Part shown: one piece after another, positions 14,786 to 22,031 of the stretch | Numbering within the stretch: the stretch's first letter is position 1 | Layout of the letters: each line of letters opens with the position of its first letter | Source: a virus | DNA: 35,899 nucleotides | IMG/VR virus record: IMGVR_UViG_3300025009_000268 | Span: 1 to 35,899 of that record | Reading direction: 5' to 3' (one strand) | Notes under the pieces: model-generated | The model's database searches: none | Seen by the model: the letters and a program-made list of their open reading frames with translations, nothing else | Told to the model about the DNA's origin: nothing | Translations under genes and position numbers: made by a program

Positions 14786-15234
14786 TCTTTCACCTGGTGC
14801 CTTCCGATGATGGCGTCAAGTTTTCCCTTCGCTCTTTCCACGCCGTTGGTCAGGTAGTGATATCCAGAAAAAGACCCTCTCAAGCCTTTCGCCCCGGAGG
14901 ACCATCCCTGGTGGATTGCCATCGCGTAAACCAGCCCGCTGCCCAGCGCTGCAATGACTCTGTGCCCATCTTTTTTGGGCATGATTTCCCTGCCGCCTCT
15001 TTCAGGAGAGGATCCGCTGGCGGCAACGTTGTCCCCGCCAAAGTTATAATCCGCGTCATCCGCGTGGATTGAGCGCCGTAAGGTTCCGGTTTCCACGCCG
15101 TGCCCTTTGGATAACTCCTTTTTGGATTCACCCTCGGCTATCAGCGCAAACTCGGCCATGATCTCTTTCGCTTGCTCCTCACAGAGTTGGACTACCTCCT
15201 CGCCGCGCCACTTCAGATCAAAGGTTTTGCTCAC
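14782..15234 (-). CDS. HK97 gp10-like tail completion protein
   Basis: This is a 150-residue protein that starts at a GTG whose last bases overlap the previous stop (GTGA). Features are an N-terminal helix with EEVVQLCEEQAKEIMAEFAL, then ETGTLRRSIHADD, which is the hallmark segment of the gp10 family, and GLVYAMAIHQGW, followed by a C-terminal helix. These proteins finish the head-proximal end of the tail so that head and tail can join. The neighbours (head closure before it, tail terminator after it) agree. Confidence 0.85.
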   Translation of the reverse strand: MSKTFDLKWRGEEVVQLCEEQAKEIMAEFALIAEGESKKELSKGHGVETGTLRRSIHADDADYNFGGDNVAASGSSPERGGREIMPKKDGHRVIAALGSGLVYAMAIHQGWSSGAKGLRGSFSGYHYLTNGVERAKGKLDAIIGRHQVKE

Positions 15235-15587
15235 GATACACGCTCCAAATCCAGTGACAAATGGCGCAGCACTGGCCCGCGCCGTGCGATCGCATTCTTG
15301 ATCACAAACGCATCGGTCAAAACCGTGCCATCCTCAAAAGTCACAGATTTCACCCTGTCCCGCTCCTGGATCACCGTGCCGCCGGGCATCAACAGCTTGT
15401 AAACCGTTACCGCTGTTCTACCCGCTCTTTCGGTCAAAATGCGCTCCGTCTTTTCAACCAGGCGGCACATACCCGTGTAGATCAACTCAGGGACCTGGTT
15501 CACCGGCGCATTGCCGTGCAGGTCCTCTCCGGAAGTCGGATCACGTTCGATCACACAGGTATGGATCATCTGGCTGTCGAAGCTCAT
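15231..15587 (-). CDS. Head closure / head-tail joining protein
   Basis: This is a 118-residue protein whose ATG overlaps the previous stop (ATGA). It has a typical small beta-barrel pattern: HTCVIERDPTSGEDLHGNAP, ELIYTGMCRLVEKTERILTE, and TVYKLLMPGGTVIQERDRVK. It lies fourth after the capsid gene, between the connector and the gp10-like gene, so it is probably the stopper that seals the portal after DNA packaging. Sequence similarity across this family is low, so the call depends partly on gene order. Confidence 0.7.
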   Translation of the reverse strand: MSFDSQMIHTCVIERDPTSGEDLHGNAPVNQVPELIYTGMCRLVEKTERILTERAGRTAVTVYKLLMPGGTVIQERDRVKSVTFEDGTVLTDAFVIKNAIARRGPVLRHLSLDLERVS

Positions 15588-15919
15588 AACCTGAAAGCTC
15601 CGATCGTCACACTCGCAACAGCTGAGAACGTGGCCTTGATCGTCCCATCCGGCTGGTTGTAGGTGTCAGGCGGGAAAGGCCCGATGAGCTTGTCACCCGT
15701 GGTGGCAGGGATGACCACTGCCAGGTCGCCGATTGCCAGACCGTCCACAGTTCCCGGTGTCTCAATGGTCACCGTGATTGGCGACGCATCGGCATTCTTG
15801 ACCCGCAGGAACGTGCGCCCGTCATTGGGCACATAGGATCCATCCGCATTGGCCGCAGCCAGTGCCTGGCTCAACCCGGTTCGCACAATTTGTTGCACAG
15901 CTAAGGTAGTCAAACTCAT
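15584..15919 (-). CDS. Small virion-associated protein, beta-rich (head region)
   Basis: This is a 111-residue protein with GGAGG before its ATG. The sequence LRVKNADASPITVTIETPGT, followed by LAVVIPATTGDKLIGPFPPD and TIKATFSAVASVTIGAFRL, reads as a single beta sandwich, a pattern I associate with small proteins encoded in the head-connector block of many siphophages. The exact role is not known to me. A capsid-decorating or connector-associated protein is likely from its place. Confidence 0.65.
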   Translation of the reverse strand: MSLTTLAVQQIVRTGLSQALAAANADGSYVPNDGRTFLRVKNADASPITVTIETPGTVDGLAIGDLAVVIPATTGDKLIGPFPPDTYNQPDGTIKATFSAVASVTIGAFRL

Positions 15920-16429
15920 TTAAACCTCCACAAAACATAAATTTTTCAGTTCGCGCTTGATCGCTTTATCCCAATCCGGCGCGTTGAAACTGTATTCACC
16001 CGCAACACTCTCGCTGACCATTGCCGTGCGTTCCGCGTGCAGGCGTACCAGTTCAATAGTTGCCTGTTTGCGCTCTTCGCGTTGATCGACTGGTTTGTAA
16101 ACCACAACGCACACATCCCCAAACGTCTCACCCTCAGGCAGGCGTTCAACCATTCCGCTTTTTCCCCATTCCCGGTAATCGTCCGCGTCCATTACAGAGT
16201 CATCCTCCGTGATGGAAACGATGGTCGAGAAAGGCACCTTCATGAAAATATGTTCGCCTTTCCCCTCAACGGTTTCAGTGATGGTTACGGAATCGTCATC
16301 CACCTGGTAGGCTCCGATCCGGTTTTCGATGATCTTTTCGATGCGGTCGATCAGAGCTTGTAAGTTGGCATCCGATAACCGCGTGGTTACCAGTGCCTGG
16401 CATTCGTCAATGGTCAGCAAAGAAGTCAT
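15920..16429 (-). CDS. Head-tail connector (gp6-like adaptor)
   Basis: This is a 169-residue protein with GGAG before its ATG, which directly follows the stop of the previous gene. The helical pattern LLTIDECQALVTTRLSDANL, QALIDRIEKIIENRIGAYQ, an extended segment VPFSTIVSITEDDSVMD, then ERKQATIELVRLHAERTAM corresponds to the gp6/gp15-like adaptors, which form a ring under the portal. The position after the capsid genes supports this. Confidence 0.78.
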   Translation of the reverse strand: MTSLLTIDECQALVTTRLSDANLQALIDRIEKIIENRIGAYQVDDDSVTITETVEGKGEHIFMKVPFSTIVSITEDDSVMDADDYREWGKSGMVERLPEGETFGDVCVVVYKPVDQREERKQATIELVRLHAERTAMVSESVAGEYSFNAPDWDKAIKRELKNLCFVEV

Positions 16430-16744
16430 TTAGTCCTCCGAACCAGGCTCGTCCTCATCCTCATCAAGAGGAGGAAAAGGTTCAGGAACCTCTTTATTCT
16501 TTCCAGCCTTGACCGATTTATCCTCGGAGGGTTTTTGAGCCTTATCTTCGGTCGGTTTCAAGGATTTATCCTCGGAGGGTTTTTGAGCCTTATCTTCGGT
16601 CAGTTTCAAGGATTTTTCAACACTGGGCTTGCTCTCCAGCTCGTCGCCGAGAGCGGCGACCAATTCCCATCCGCGCGGATCTCCATCCTCGTACAACTTG
16701 CCGTTCTTACCGCGCCAGATCCTTCGATCACATTTCCAAGTCAT
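16430..16744 (-). CDS. Small acidic/lysine-rich protein with tandem 16-residue repeats
   Basis: This is a 104-residue protein. Residues 1-35 (MTWKCDRRIWRGKNGKLYED) look like a short folded domain. Residues 38-80 consist of two nearly perfect copies of a 16-residue repeat (KSLKLTEDKAQKPSED and KSLKPTEDKAQKPSED) plus a partial third. The end is strongly acidic (PPLDEDEDEPGSED). It lies between the decoration protein and the connector. The charged repeats are likely disordered. The role is unknown, and a head-completion or tether protein is possible. Confidence 0.6.
   Translation of the reverse strand: MTWKCDRRIWRGKNGKLYEDGDPRGWELVAALGDELESKPSVEKSLKLTEDKAQKPSEDKSLKPTEDKAQKPSEDKSVKAGKNKEVPEPFPPLDEDEDEPGSED
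16515..16610 (-). repeat. 48-bp coding tandem repeat, two copies
   Basis: Copies at 16515-16562 and 16563-16610 differ by one base (G/A in GGTCGG/GGTCAG), and a short third copy begins at 16611. Each unit is itself made of two related 24-bp halves. The length keeps the reading frame of the surrounding gene. Confidence 0.85.
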
Positions 16745-16827
16745 AGTATTTTCTCGCTCTCTCCCCCTGAGAGTTTCCCCTCAGAGGGTTTTAATTTCGT
16801 GACTTTTGTGTATTTCGTGGTGCAGAA

Positions 16828-17799
16828 CTAAGTCCCGATTGCGATCCAGTTCACGCTCTTCGCGGCATTCGCAGCCACCATGGTAGCGTCGCCATCAGCA
16901 TTGTTCTTCCAGGCTTTCAGGTACACAGACCCGGCAGCCGGAGCGCCGTTCTGGTCACCGATCGTAGCCGAGACACCCGCCAGGGTATCGCCGTCCAGGT
17001 CATCCTGGGCAGTCGCGAGCACTGCCACAACCGTTGCCAAACCTGTCACAACAGTGGCAGTTCCAGTAACAGCTTCAACTCCCCTGGCGATTTTGTAACC
17101 GGCCGCCAGACCCTGCAGCAACAGGTTGATCTGCGCTGCGGTTCGATCAACGGATGTCCCTGCGCCAGCCCCAAGTTTCAGGTCAGCCACTGCCAGCACA
17201 TCCACGTTCTTGTTAGCCCCAAGGACAAGTGCCTTACTGGCCACTGCCGTGCCTGCCACCGATCCATCGATTAAGTTGATCTCAGCCGCGCTCGCAGTGA
17301 TCCCTGAGGGGATGAACGCCTGCCAGGTTGGTGCAGCCTGGGTTCCGGCATTCACGTACAGGATTTTGTTGGTGGTATCCAGCAATAAAGCTGCTGGCAA
17401 AGCACCCAGGCATGTGGCTTCAACACCCGCCACAGATTCAGCTACAACCATCGTCACCGCAGCTAATCCAGCATCGAGCAGTGCACTGTTAACCACAGTG
17501 ATCAGCGCCTGCGCACGTTTTGCAACATTCGCACCGCTGAATACAACCGTATACACCCCGCCGTTCAGCGCCACAGCCACACCCCCCGCACCAATGGACG
17601 GGAGCGCGTTCAAAGCTGTCTGCAGATTTGCAGCCGAGATGTTCCACGCCAGCACCGCGGTCGTGTATCCCTCAAACTTCAAATACCAGGTACCGCTTGC
17701 GGGTGCTGCAGACGGCGTGATCGTCTGTTCCTCGTTCGTTCCGTTGACCGGCGCGCCTGCGTTTTGGTAGATTGCTAACGCACCTTCAATTTGACCCAT
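16828..17799 (-). CDS. Head decoration or head fibre-like protein
   Basis: This is a 323-residue protein with GGAGAGG before its ATG. The first 130 residues contain NISAANLQTALNALPSIGAG, a module of ligand-binding beta/alpha type repeated in many phage surface proteins. The central part has SGITASAAEINLIDGSVAGT and TAAQINLLLQGL, the trimeric-fibre register common in phage head fibres. The C-terminus is a beta-rich module ending AKSVNWIAIGT. It directly follows the major capsid gene, where decoration proteins are usually placed. The assignment to head rather than tail is from gene order. Confidence 0.65.
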   Translation of the reverse strand: MGQIEGALAIYQNAGAPVNGTNEEQTITPSAAPASGTWYLKFEGYTTAVLAWNISAANLQTALNALPSIGAGGVAVALNGGVYTVVFSGANVAKRAQALITVVNSALLDAGLAAVTMVVAESVAGVEATCLGALPAALLLDTTNKILYVNAGTQAAPTWQAFIPSGITASAAEINLIDGSVAGTAVASKALVLGANKNVDVLAVADLKLGAGAGTSVDRTAAQINLLLQGLAAGYKIARGVEAVTGTATVVTGLATVVAVLATAQDDLDGDTLAGVSATIGDQNGAPAAGSVYLKAWKNNADGDATMVAANAAKSVNWIAIGT

Positions 17800-17831
17800 G
17801 ATTACCTCTCCTCGCGCACGATTTTTGCGCG

Positions 17832-17864
17832 TCCTGCTCGCCCGCCGAAGCGGACGAGCAAGGA
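17832..17864 (-). repeat. Dispersed hairpin repeat, family B copy 3
   Basis: On the minus strand GCTCGTCCGC and GCGGGCGAGC can form a 10-bp stem (one G-T pair) around a TTCG-like loop. It lies between the major capsid stop and the next ribosome binding site and lacks a T-run. Such a hairpin could protect the 3' end of capsid message or lower expression of the next gene. Confidence 0.55.
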
Positions 17865-17884
17865 TTCATTGATTGGATAGAAAA

Positions 17885-19117
17885 CTAGATCCCGGTCACC
17901 GTGCAGATACCTTTCGGGCGGTAAACCACGAACGCCACCCGCTTGGTTGCCCGGATCGCCAGCTGACCCTTGATGAAATAGTCACTGTGCGAATTCGTGA
18001 TCTGGATGCTGATCTGTTTCTTGGTGAAGACCTGCATGGCCGCATCGAACGCTGCCACGATCGCGGAATTCTCGGTCATGCTTGTGGATTGAACCACCGG
18101 CAAACCCCAGATCCGTTCCGGACCGGCTTCAGCTGGGCTGCCCCAGATGTAAATGCCGTCGACTGTGCGCAGCAAGCGTACTGCCTGCCAGTCGTTCGGG
18201 TGCATCACGATCCCGCTCGCTGCCAGCCAGGCGTTGACACGAACCAGCGTCATAGCCTTGTAGATCGCGTCGGGAACAGGATCAGCGCCCTTGGCCTGGG
18301 TCTGGATGCCAACCACGTTCAGCATACCGCGCAGGTTCGGAGCGTTTCCATCGCCGCCGATCAACTGGGTTTCTTCGCGCATCCGGATGAAATAATTCAA
18401 GCGGTTGTCGATGACCGACTGCATCATCGGTGCATCTTCCAGCGCGATCTCGGTGACCGGCAGGAAGGTGCGGATATCGCGCACTGAGCTGGATTTCTCG
18501 GTGAAAGCCAGTGTCGATTCAGGTGCATCGCTCTTTTCCGATGTTTCGGCTGCCGCGTTGGTCATGGTTGTTTCTTCCATGTACACAACTGCGTTTTGGT
18601 CTGTCTGTCCGCCGGGGATCAGGTCAACCACCATCGGTCGCTCAGCGGCAAAATCCACGATCTTGCCCATGCGCACAGCCTGGGGGGCATAACCGGTTGC
18701 GGAATCAAACACGGCTTTGCGCTCGCCAAGACCCTTGGCTTCGATCTCAGACACAGGTCCGTTGCCGGATCCTTTGACGTATTCGGCGAACGCCTTGCTT
18801 TCAACAACCTGCTGCCCGAAGGATTTCTCTTCCTCCTGATTGCCGGACAGTTTCCCGCCCTTGCCGGTTTGATTCCAGGGCATGCCTTTGATTTCTTCGC
18901 CAGCTTCGATCTCGCGGCGGTTTTTCTCGTCCATGGCAGCCAGGGATTTCAGCTCATCGACTTCCTTGCCAAGATCAGCCAGCTCAAGGTTGCGGGCTTT
19001 CAGATCGGCGGCAACAGTCGCGTCCATATCCATGTTTGGATATTTGACGAAGATCTCGTGCATTTCCTTTTGCTTTAGTTCCAGTACACCTTGCTTTTCT
19101 TGCAGTTTAGTAGGCAT
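17885..19117 (-). CDS. Major capsid protein (HK97 fold)
   Basis: This is a 410-residue protein. Residues 1-100 form a charged coiled coil (the delta/scaffold domain, with LQEKQGVLELKQKEMHEIFV), which in HK97 is removed by the protease. The capsid core has SATGYAPQAVRMGKIVDFAA, EKSSSVRDIRTFLPVTEIAL, a long spine helix around SVIDNRLNYFIRMREETQLI, and a beta-rich C-terminus with RATKRVAFVVYRPKGICTVT. The G-loop LIGGDGNAPNLRGMLNV near residue 255 is typical. It builds the icosahedral head together with the portal and protease encoded upstream. Confidence 0.95.
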   Translation of the reverse strand: MPTKLQEKQGVLELKQKEMHEIFVKYPNMDMDATVAADLKARNLELADLGKEVDELKSLAAMDEKNRREIEAGEEIKGMPWNQTGKGGKLSGNQEEEKSFGQQVVESKAFAEYVKGSGNGPVSEIEAKGLGERKAVFDSATGYAPQAVRMGKIVDFAAERPMVVDLIPGGQTDQNAVVYMEETTMTNAAAETSEKSDAPESTLAFTEKSSSVRDIRTFLPVTEIALEDAPMMQSVIDNRLNYFIRMREETQLIGGDGNAPNLRGMLNVVGIQTQAKGADPVPDAIYKAMTLVRVNAWLAASGIVMHPNDWQAVRLLRTVDGIYIWGSPAEAGPERIWGLPVVQSTSMTENSAIVAAFDAAMQVFTKKQISIQITNSHSDYFIKGQLAIRATKRVAFVVYRPKGICTVTGI

Positions 19118-19118
19118 T

Positions 19119-19916
19119 TCAGTTACCCTCTCCCACGCCGTTCTGGCGCGCTTCGAATGCTATGAATTTATTGAATTCCAATTGCGCCGCAGCCTTGGAT
19201 TCATCCCCATCAATAATGGATTCCTCCAGCGCGTCCGCTCCAGTACGGAGATCTGTTGCCAGTTTCTTGATCTCCTCAACACGTTCTTCGCTGATCTCAC
19301 GGCCGTCTTCTTTCCGCAGCCCCTTGAGTGAGCGCACGCGCTCCCCCAGCGAGTCCACAGCTTCGACCACAGCCTTAACTTGAGTTTCCAGCGGTTGACC
19401 AGATTTGATCGACAGCAAAACAGTCTTGTCGTTCATGCCGACCAAGACTGGTGACCACTCGTATAAATCCCCCTCAAATAACTTTCGAATTCCAGTGTCG
19501 TTATCGCGTTCAAATTTTTTGGTTCGGAAACCAATTGAAAATTCATCAATTGTTCCAAATTTCACATCTGAGTAGGCTTCCTTGCCTCTTTGGGTCTCAA
19601 GATTAAATTGAGTCTTGATATAAAGTCCGCCTAAAGCACTCAGGCTAATTGGCAGTAGCGGATCCCCTGGCAACAACTCTTTTGCCTCCAATGTTTTTGC
19701 AATGGGCATTGACCAATCGTGCGCCCACACACCCTTTACTTTTGGTGCGCCAGTTGATGTTTTTCTCTTCGCAAGACTTTCTTTGAAAAATCCAGGTTGA
19801 ATAACATCGTCTCCATCATCGACATTGTTGAAAACAGAGACGATCATTTCTGCAATCCCCGTTTCATCGTCAAATGACTTACCGATTACATCGCGCGTTT
19901 TTCGCTCAATTTCCAT
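19119..19916 (-). CDS. Prohead protease (HK97 family, S78)
   Basis: This is a 265-residue protein with AAGGAG before its ATG. Expected catalytic elements are present: WAHDW with His near residue 66, and DEFSIGF with Ser near 127, followed by LYEWSPV, whose acidic residue completes the triad. The C-terminal 100 residues are a charged coiled coil (VEAVDSLGERVRSLKGLRKE), seen in many of these proteases and likely used to direct it into the prohead. It matures the head by cutting the capsid N-terminal domain and itself. The gene ends one base before the capsid gene start. Confidence 0.9.
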   Translation of the reverse strand: MEIERKTRDVIGKSFDDETGIAEMIVSVFNNVDDGDDVIQPGFFKESLAKRKTSTGAPKVKGVWAHDWSMPIAKTLEAKELLPGDPLLPISLSALGGLYIKTQFNLETQRGKEAYSDVKFGTIDEFSIGFRTKKFERDNDTGIRKLFEGDLYEWSPVLVGMNDKTVLLSIKSGQPLETQVKAVVEAVDSLGERVRSLKGLRKEDGREISEERVEEIKKLATDLRTGADALEESIIDGDESKAAAQLEFNKFIAFEARQNGVGEGN

Positions 19917-19931
19917 TTGAAATCTCCTTCT

Positions 19932-22031
19932 TTAGCCCTGATCAGGCTTTACATCTTCAAAAATTGGATACGAACACCTGGTGCAGTTCGGATGCTCCAG
20001 GGGATTGGCTTCAAAAAATTCGATGGTCCATACCTGCCCGTTGGCAATCTGGCACGGTTCGTCATCGTCTTCAACGCCGTTGTCCAGGATCCCAACCAGG
20101 CTCACCCCGTTGGCTTTGTACCGCTCCGATGAAGCCGCGTTTTGAGCATTTCCCAGCTCTGTTCTGGCAACCGTTGTGGACCTGTTTTTGTAGGTCTCAT
20201 CCACGATCGCCCGGATCCCTGCCTGGGACTCGTCGCCCTTCACCAGTTGCTGGATAGACCATCCGTTCTCATTGCCGTATTTCAAAGCCTCTTGCAAAGC
20301 GCTGCGGGTTGTCGCCGTGATGTCTTTGATGTCACCGCCCGCCTTCGAGAGCATCACCGTCACCGCCGGATCGGTTAACTCAAAATCAACCGTCACACCC
20401 AAAGAAAGGTTCATCGTTTCCCAGCTCGCCTGGGCAATTGCCACAAACCACCGCTTAAGCAGTTTCCCCAGGTCCTCTTCATCCTTCGGAGTCAGCAGAT
20501 CATCAACGCCTGGTAAATCGCCCTTGGATTCTGCAATAGCTTGAAGTGACTTTCCCGCCCTGCTGACCACACGGTCAGATAAGCTCGAGAAATAAGCATC
20601 CATATCCTTGGCCATGTTCGGCCACATCGACCTGCGGATCCGCTGCAGCGCCCGGCCGTACACACTGCCTTTAGCCTTGATCTCTTTCAACTCTGTCTTT
20701 GCGAGCGGGTGCTGCGAAGCAATCCCCAACTCCTTGCCTTTTCCACTTTCAGTGGTTGCGGGGTTTGCAGTTGTAGGGGCAACCGGCGGTTGCCCTTCCT
20801 CTCCTGGTTTCTCCCAGGAGTACAACATGCTCGTCTTATAAACTTCATCCTCGGGACCCGCTTTCAACCCCACAGCTCGTTTGAAATCTGACCGCTTGAT
20901 CACACCCTTATCCACTGCATTTAGCAGCCGTGTCCACAACTCATTCACGTTCTCAGCCAGCGCCTTTACCTGGTTGAGGTCATACCGCAGCTGGTATCCA
21001 CCGCCGAATTCATCCGATAATGCCATGGTGGCTTCCGAGGAGTAAGACCGCCATAACGCCACCAGCGTGGTTTCGGTATAAGATTTCCTTGCCATGCCGT
21101 CGCCGTAATCGCTCCGCTTCAATCCCACGTATAGCCCCGCGATTGTCGCAGGTACGCCAAATGCCGCGCAGATCCGGCTCTCCGGAATGTTTTTCAAATT
21201 GGATAGATCCAGCTCCTGCATATTCATGCCCAGCTTCTGGATCGTCATTCCCGCCTGCAGGAAGGCAGGCGCGCCAGTGTTGTTGCCGCCGTACCGCTTT
21301 TTCCATCCCTTTTGCAGCCGCTTTACAACTTCCTCATTCAGCTCGTCGCCCTCAGTGAGGGTCACAGCCACTGGCGGGATGGCGTTGTTCTTGAACATCG
21401 CGTACGTGTACCGTGAGGATTCCGTATCGCTGTTTACATCCCGGCTCGCGAATTCGATCGCCCCGATGCCCTTCCACGGTTGTTCCGGATCGATCATCCA
21501 CTTCCACTGGAATACATCTTTTTTCGAGAGCGGGATTTTTCGTCCATCTCCAACATCAAATAAATAACCGGCCACCAGTCCGTCTTTACTGCTCTTACCT
21601 GGCACTATCGAGACCTGTCCGTCATGCCACGGCCATAATCGCACCACTCGCCCTGCCTGGTTGCGTTCCTTCCAGATGTACACGTTCCCGCCGCAGGAAG
21701 CGTACGTGATCACAAATTGCATGAACTCAGCTTCCCCCATGTCCTGGTTTGGCTGTCTGATCAACTTCTGCAGCGCATCCGTCGACCCTGCGGGTTGTTC
21801 CCCGTCTTTGGTTTCCTTGTACGCGATCAACTGAGGTTCCGGGAAGCTGAATGCCAGCGCTCGCACGCAGGCGGAAACCGCCGAACTGGCTTTATAACCC
21901 TGCCTGATCAGCGTCCAGAAATCCGTTTCCATCCAGCTTGTTTTGATCCAATCTTGGATGAAAGAAATAGCCTGTCCGGCTTTGATTACACTGCTGGCAG
22001 CCCAGGACTTGATTTGATCAAATAATTTCAT
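19932..22031 (-). CDS. Portal protein fused to MuF-like minor head protein
   Basis: This is a 699-residue protein whose ATG overlaps the terminase stop (ATGA). Residues 1-400 are a portal of the HK97/lambda-like family: SSAVSACVRALAFSFPEPQL, YASCGGNVYIWKERNQAGRV, NSDTESSRYTYAMFKNNAIP, and KRLQKGWKKRYGGNNTGAPA. After a Pro/Thr-rich linker, residues 450-699 match Mu F/SPP1 gp7-type minor head proteins: GIRAIVDETYKNRSTTVART, ELGNAQNAASSERYKANGVS, and EPCQIANGQVWTIE with HPNCTRCSYPIF. Portal and MuF are separate neighbouring genes in most phages. The linker (about residues 434-446, GIASQHPLAK) is encoded by a family A dispersed repeat, suggesting a fusion by repeat insertion. Confidence 0.9.
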   Translation of the reverse strand: MKLFDQIKSWAASSVIKAGQAISFIQDWIKTSWMETDFWTLIRQGYKASSAVSACVRALAFSFPEPQLIAYKETKDGEQPAGSTDALQKLIRQPNQDMGEAEFMQFVITYASCGGNVYIWKERNQAGRVVRLWPWHDGQVSIVPGKSSKDGLVAGYLFDVGDGRKIPLSKKDVFQWKWMIDPEQPWKGIGAIEFASRDVNSDTESSRYTYAMFKNNAIPPVAVTLTEGDELNEEVVKRLQKGWKKRYGGNNTGAPAFLQAGMTIQKLGMNMQELDLSNLKNIPESRICAAFGVPATIAGLYVGLKRSDYGDGMARKSYTETTLVALWRSYSSEATMALSDEFGGGYQLRYDLNQVKALAENVNELWTRLLNAVDKGVIKRSDFKRAVGLKAGPEDEVYKTSMLYSWEKPGEEGQPPVAPTTANPATTESGKGKELGIASQHPLAKTELKEIKAKGSVYGRALQRIRRSMWPNMAKDMDAYFSSLSDRVVSRAGKSLQAIAESKGDLPGVDDLLTPKDEEDLGKLLKRWFVAIAQASWETMNLSLGVTVDFELTDPAVTVMLSKAGGDIKDITATTRSALQEALKYGNENGWSIQQLVKGDESQAGIRAIVDETYKNRSTTVARTELGNAQNAASSERYKANGVSLVGILDNGVEDDDEPCQIANGQVWTIEFFEANPLEHPNCTRCSYPIFEDVKPDQG
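20694..20730 (-). repeat. Dispersed hairpin repeat, family A copy 2, inside portal-MuF gene
   Basis: TGTCTTTGCGAG at the left and GAAGCAATCCCCAAC at the right (plus strand) match the family with one change. The repeat is read in frame as GIASQHPLAKTE and lies exactly between the portal and MuF parts of the fused protein. Confidence 0.75.
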
